Assembly: GCA_028874315.1 (NCBI GenBank) | Contig: JAPPKM010000141.1 | Span: 1 to 54,778 of the forward strand | DNA length: 54,778 bases | Source: Chloroflexota bacterium | GTDB taxonomy: Bacteria > Chloroflexota > UBA11872 | Reading direction: 5' to 3' | Shown: piece after piece, positions 52,422 to 54,778 of the stretch | Position numbering within the stretch: the stretch's first letter is position 1 | How the letters are laid out: each line of letters begins with the position of its first letter | Made by a program: the position numbers and the translations under genes | Notes under the pieces: generated by a model | The model's input: only the letters and a program-made list of their open reading frames with translations | The model's database searches: none | Told to the model about the DNA's origin: nothing

Positions 52422-53558
52422 ATGTTGAACCTTAGAGTCCTTAGGGTGCTTGGCGTACTGTCCATGTTGGCAGCCGCGTTGACTTCATGCATTCCAGACC
52501 AGTCCTGTTCGAATCCGCCCCACATTCGCCGTACCTCGAACATTAGTACGTTAGAACTCGGCGGCACTCGCCAGAATCCTATTGAGCTCGGAGACGTGGG
52601 CTCCTACGGAGAATGGGATCTTCGTGTCGTAGAGTTCGCCAAGATTTCTGATCTTGTACATGTTCGCCTGGACGCTACGTACACAGGATCGGAGGACGAT
52701 CAGCCCGGCAATGTCGACGAGCTTAAGTTCTGCCTTGCCGGGTCGAATCATACCCTTTATCTGGACGCCACAAATCCATATTCGGATGACGGTCCTTCCC
52801 CGGTATTCGGAGACGGGTACGGCGAAGATCAAGTACAGGATGGATGGTTGACGTTTGAAGAAATCGCGGACGATGACGATGAATTTGTTCTCGCTGTTCG
52901 TGAGGCAGCGTCACTTCTATACCGTGATGCTGACTTCATGTATTTCGAGTTGGAGAGTGGTTCTAACATTGCAAGAGATAGATCCAGCAGGCAAAGTCCC
53001 ACAAGTACCGGAACAGATATTGAGTCGCCCGTTCTACTTGGTGAGGCTGCTGTAACGTCGGCTTTTGCGATTGAGATATCCGAAGCCTATGTAGGCTCTG
53101 AAGCGGAGGAAGTCTTTAGCTCGGTCAACAAGTATTCCGACACCGAGCCAAGGCCTGGATATACGTACTTCCTGTTCAAGATAAGGGTGACAAACACTGC
53201 GACGGGTAACTCTCCAGCTTCGATTTCTTCGACGCAGTTCTCTGCCGATGGGTTTACGGAAGCTATGGCTGCTCTCATCGCTGAGACATCAGGCAGCGAG
53301 GCTAGTGGCTCGGAGGTGACCGAGAGTAAGACCGCGAATCAGTGGCTCGATCTCCCTGGAGAAAAGCTGGAAGCCACCTTGTACCAAGGAGGATCGGCTG
53401 AAGGCTGGGTTATTTTGGAGGTAGACGCTGAGGCCGAGCCGATTGTCGTCTACGACCCGAAGCTTGGCACCGGTCTACACCCAGATGAAGACCAGAGGTA
53501 CTTCCACTTGACTCCAGAGTCAGACACCGACGAGGATGAGGAGGATAGCGAGAGCTAA
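52422..53558 (+). CDS. Lipoprotein of unknown function in lower-GC DNA
   Basis: 378 residues. Signal peptide and lipobox LTSC with Cys23. Two beta-rich repeats may be DUF4352-like: YGEWDLRVVEFAKISDLVHV (about 65-84) and TSAFAIEISEAYVGSEAEEV followed by YTYFLFKIRVTNTATG (about 245-260). It ends in an acidic tail (ESDTDEDEEDSES). Base composition is visibly lower in GC than all neighbours from about 52230 to 53620, which suggests recent transfer. Function unknown; DUF4352 lipoproteins are often surface proteins. Confidence 0.6.
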   Translation: MLNLRVLRVLGVLSMLAAALTSCIPDQSCSNPPHIRRTSNISTLELGGTRQNPIELGDVGSYGEWDLRVVEFAKISDLVHVRLDATYTGSEDDQPGNVDELKFCLAGSNHTLYLDATNPYSDDGPSPVFGDGYGEDQVQDGWLTFEEIADDDDEFVLAVREAASLLYRDADFMYFELESGSNIARDRSSRQSPTSTGTDIESPVLLGEAAVTSAFAIEISEAYVGSEAEEVFSSVNKYSDTEPRPGYTYFLFKIRVTNTATGNSPASISSTQFSADGFTEAMAALIAETSGSEASGSEVTESKTANQWLDLPGEKLEATLYQGGSAEGWVILEVDAEAEPIVVYDPKLGTGLHPDEDQRYFHLTPESDTDEDEEDSES

Positions 53559-53628
53559 ACTTCGGTGACAACGGCTGCGAGCCAGTCTTCATCGACACGG
53601 AGAAGCAGCTAAAGGAAATGCGAATCCA

Positions 53629-54546
53629 ATGACCGGCGGAGCGCAGGAGCGGTCATCGCCCCGCATCAATCGCTGCATCGAGCTCCGCGAGTCCGGCGAG
53701 CCGCTCTATTACACGGGTATGTCCGAGCGCCTGACCTACGAGCGCGGCCGCGAGATGGTCGATACCTTTGCCGACTTCATCCTGGTGGAGTTCGAGCATC
53801 ACGGGCTGGACACCCGCGGCCTGTTCGACTTCATGCAGGGGCTGCGCGACGCGGGTCCCACCCCCAGCGGGCACCGCACGCCGACCGTCCTCTGCACGCT
53901 GCCGGTCAACGGCCTTTCCGAAGAAGTCGTGCAGGCCAACGACTGGCAGATCCGGCACATCCTGGCGACAGGCGTTCACGGCCTGGTGCTCTGCCACTCA
54001 CGAACCCCGGAGGCGGTACGCGCCTTTGTGGAAGCCGTCCGGTATCCGCACGCGACGCTGGGCGTCGGCGAGGGCCTGGGCGAGGGCACCCGCGGCATGG
54101 GCGGCCAGGGCGTGGCGGCTGAAATCTGGGGACTGGATCCCATGGACTACATCCGTAAGGCCGATCCGTGGCCCCTGAACCCCGAGGGCGAACTGATCCT
54201 GGGCCTCAAGATCGAGGACCGCCAGGGCATGCAGCGAGCCTTTGAGATCACCGCCGTCCCCGGCCTGTTCTTCAGCGAATGGGGGCCCGGCGACATGGGC
54301 GTCTCCCACGGCCACTCCGACTGGCACGACCCGCCCTATTCGCCGGAGATGGACCACGCCCGCAACACCATCCAGGCGGCCTGCGAAGCGGAAGGACTGG
54401 CCTTTCTGTGCAGCTGGGCCGACTCGGACCTGGACGACGAAGCCCGCATCCGCCACCTGTTGCAGAACGTCGGGGCGGAGATCGTCAGCGGCGGCGAGGA
54501 GATGGCGCGCATCGGGAGGCAGCTCACCGGCCGGCCGACGCCCTGA
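53629..54546 (+). CDS. HpcH/HpaI-type aldolase
   Basis: 305 residues. The DFILVEFEHHGLD strand (about 47-59) holds the base His region, HILATGVHGLVLCHSRTPEA matches the GVHG loop, and LKIEDRQGMQ gives the metal-binding Glu/Asp (about 191-200). Typical members cleave 2-keto-3-deoxy-sugar acids or 2,4-dihydroxyhept-2-enedioate. A beta-hydroxyacid dehydrogenase gene starts 66 bases downstream, so the two may catalyse consecutive steps. Confidence 0.82.
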   Translation: MTGGAQERSSPRINRCIELRESGEPLYYTGMSERLTYERGREMVDTFADFILVEFEHHGLDTRGLFDFMQGLRDAGPTPSGHRTPTVLCTLPVNGLSEEVVQANDWQIRHILATGVHGLVLCHSRTPEAVRAFVEAVRYPHATLGVGEGLGEGTRGMGGQGVAAEIWGLDPMDYIRKADPWPLNPEGELILGLKIEDRQGMQRAFEITAVPGLFFSEWGPGDMGVSHGHSDWHDPPYSPEMDHARNTIQAACEAEGLAFLCSWADSDLDDEARIRHLLQNVGAEIVSGGEEMARIGRQLTGRPTP

Positions 54547-54612
54547 CCCGCGCGCGGCTTCCGGTCGATAGTGGCAAGCTGAACGCCTGACCACCACAAC
54601 GAGGCACACGCC

Positions 54613-54778
54613 ATGAGAGTCGGATTCATTGGCCTGGGCGCCATGGGCCTGCCGATGGCCCGCAACCTGAGATCGGCTGGATTTGACGTCGTCGTGCATA
54701 ACCGCAGCCGCGGCAAGGTCGATGACTTCGTGGCCGCCGGCGGCGAGGCCGCCAGCAGCCCGGCCGAGATGGCAGCGA
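54613..54778 (+). CDS. NAD(P)-dependent beta-hydroxyacid dehydrogenase, 5' part
   Basis: Only the first 55 codons lie in the window. They begin MRVGFIGLGAMGLPMARNL with the GxGxMG cofactor motif, then VVVHNRSRGKVDDFVAAGG. It closely resembles the complete gene at 29462, so it is a paralogue of that HIBADH-family enzyme. The gene continues past the window edge. Confidence 0.85.
   Translation, partial: MRVGFIGLGAMGLPMARNLRSAGFDVVVHNRSRGKVDDFVAAGGEAASSPAEMAA

Overview
The window is high-GC bacterial chromosome. The gene content points to a Chloroflexota (green non-sulfur lineage), probably an aerobic heterotroph. The best lineage clue is the 9.3-14.5 kb block: a DUF2298 (YYY-type) membrane protein, an Agl23-like TIGR03663 membrane protein and an FAD oxidoreductase, a set known mainly from Chloroflexota and archaea. 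Aerobic life is suggested by KatG, three PhyH-type dioxygenases and a sulfite-oxidase-type molybdoenzyme. No rRNA, CRISPR array, complete insertion sequence or phage module was seen.

Layout. 1-1850 is repeat-rich and nearly gene-free, holding three arrays of a 21-22 bp motif and a broken HEPN/MNT toxin-antitoxin pair. 2038-4784 is a tight nuclease cassette: a PD-(D/E)XK protein and two endonuclease/exonuclease/phosphatase (EEP) proteins. 4926-7082 is bracketed by two direct copies of a ~115 bp IS-end-like repeat and carries an unrecognised two-gene pair and an ArsR/VOC operon with a tandem palindromic operator. 7212-24500 is the cell-envelope and transport region: MATE pump, ComB, oxidoreductase, Agl23, DUF2298, an orphan Tat lipoprotein, YjbQ, HAD, a MOP-type flippase, a 3-hydroxyacyl-CoA dehydrogenase, a membrane protein and a 926-residue GT-C-like protein. 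24859-32708 has PolX, a sugar-acid catabolism cluster (SDR, DapA-like, TIM-barrel isomerase, beta-hydroxyacid dehydrogenase), a 4-TM protein and an exonuclease/GIY-YIG fusion, ending at tRNA-Cys. 32927-38521 holds a CcdA/thioredoxin pair (a split DipZ) and two PhyH genes.

38545-40535 is the most unusual part. A promoter, a small structured RNA motif and an intrinsic-terminator-like hairpin lie in front of a NYN-domain RNase gene (with a one-base frameshift) and a DUF4268 PD-(D/E)XK gene. A second copy of the same RNA motif and hairpin closes the island. Compensatory changes between the copies support the folded structure. The order RNA-terminator-RNase resembles type III toxin-antitoxin loci, but no known family was recognised.

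40577-54778 returns to metabolic genes (molybdopterin oxidoreductase, aldo/keto reductase, tRNA-Arg with a GCG anticodon, CPBP protease, RfbB, Gfo/Idh/MocA, PhyH, VOC, HicAB, KatG, nucleoside phosphorylase, a low-GC lipoprotein, HpcH aldolase, a partial beta-hydroxyacid dehydrogenase). 46991-49070 carries a dispersed repeat family that includes the 5' end of the phyH gene plus a perfect palindrome. All calls come from reading the sequence; no database search was run.
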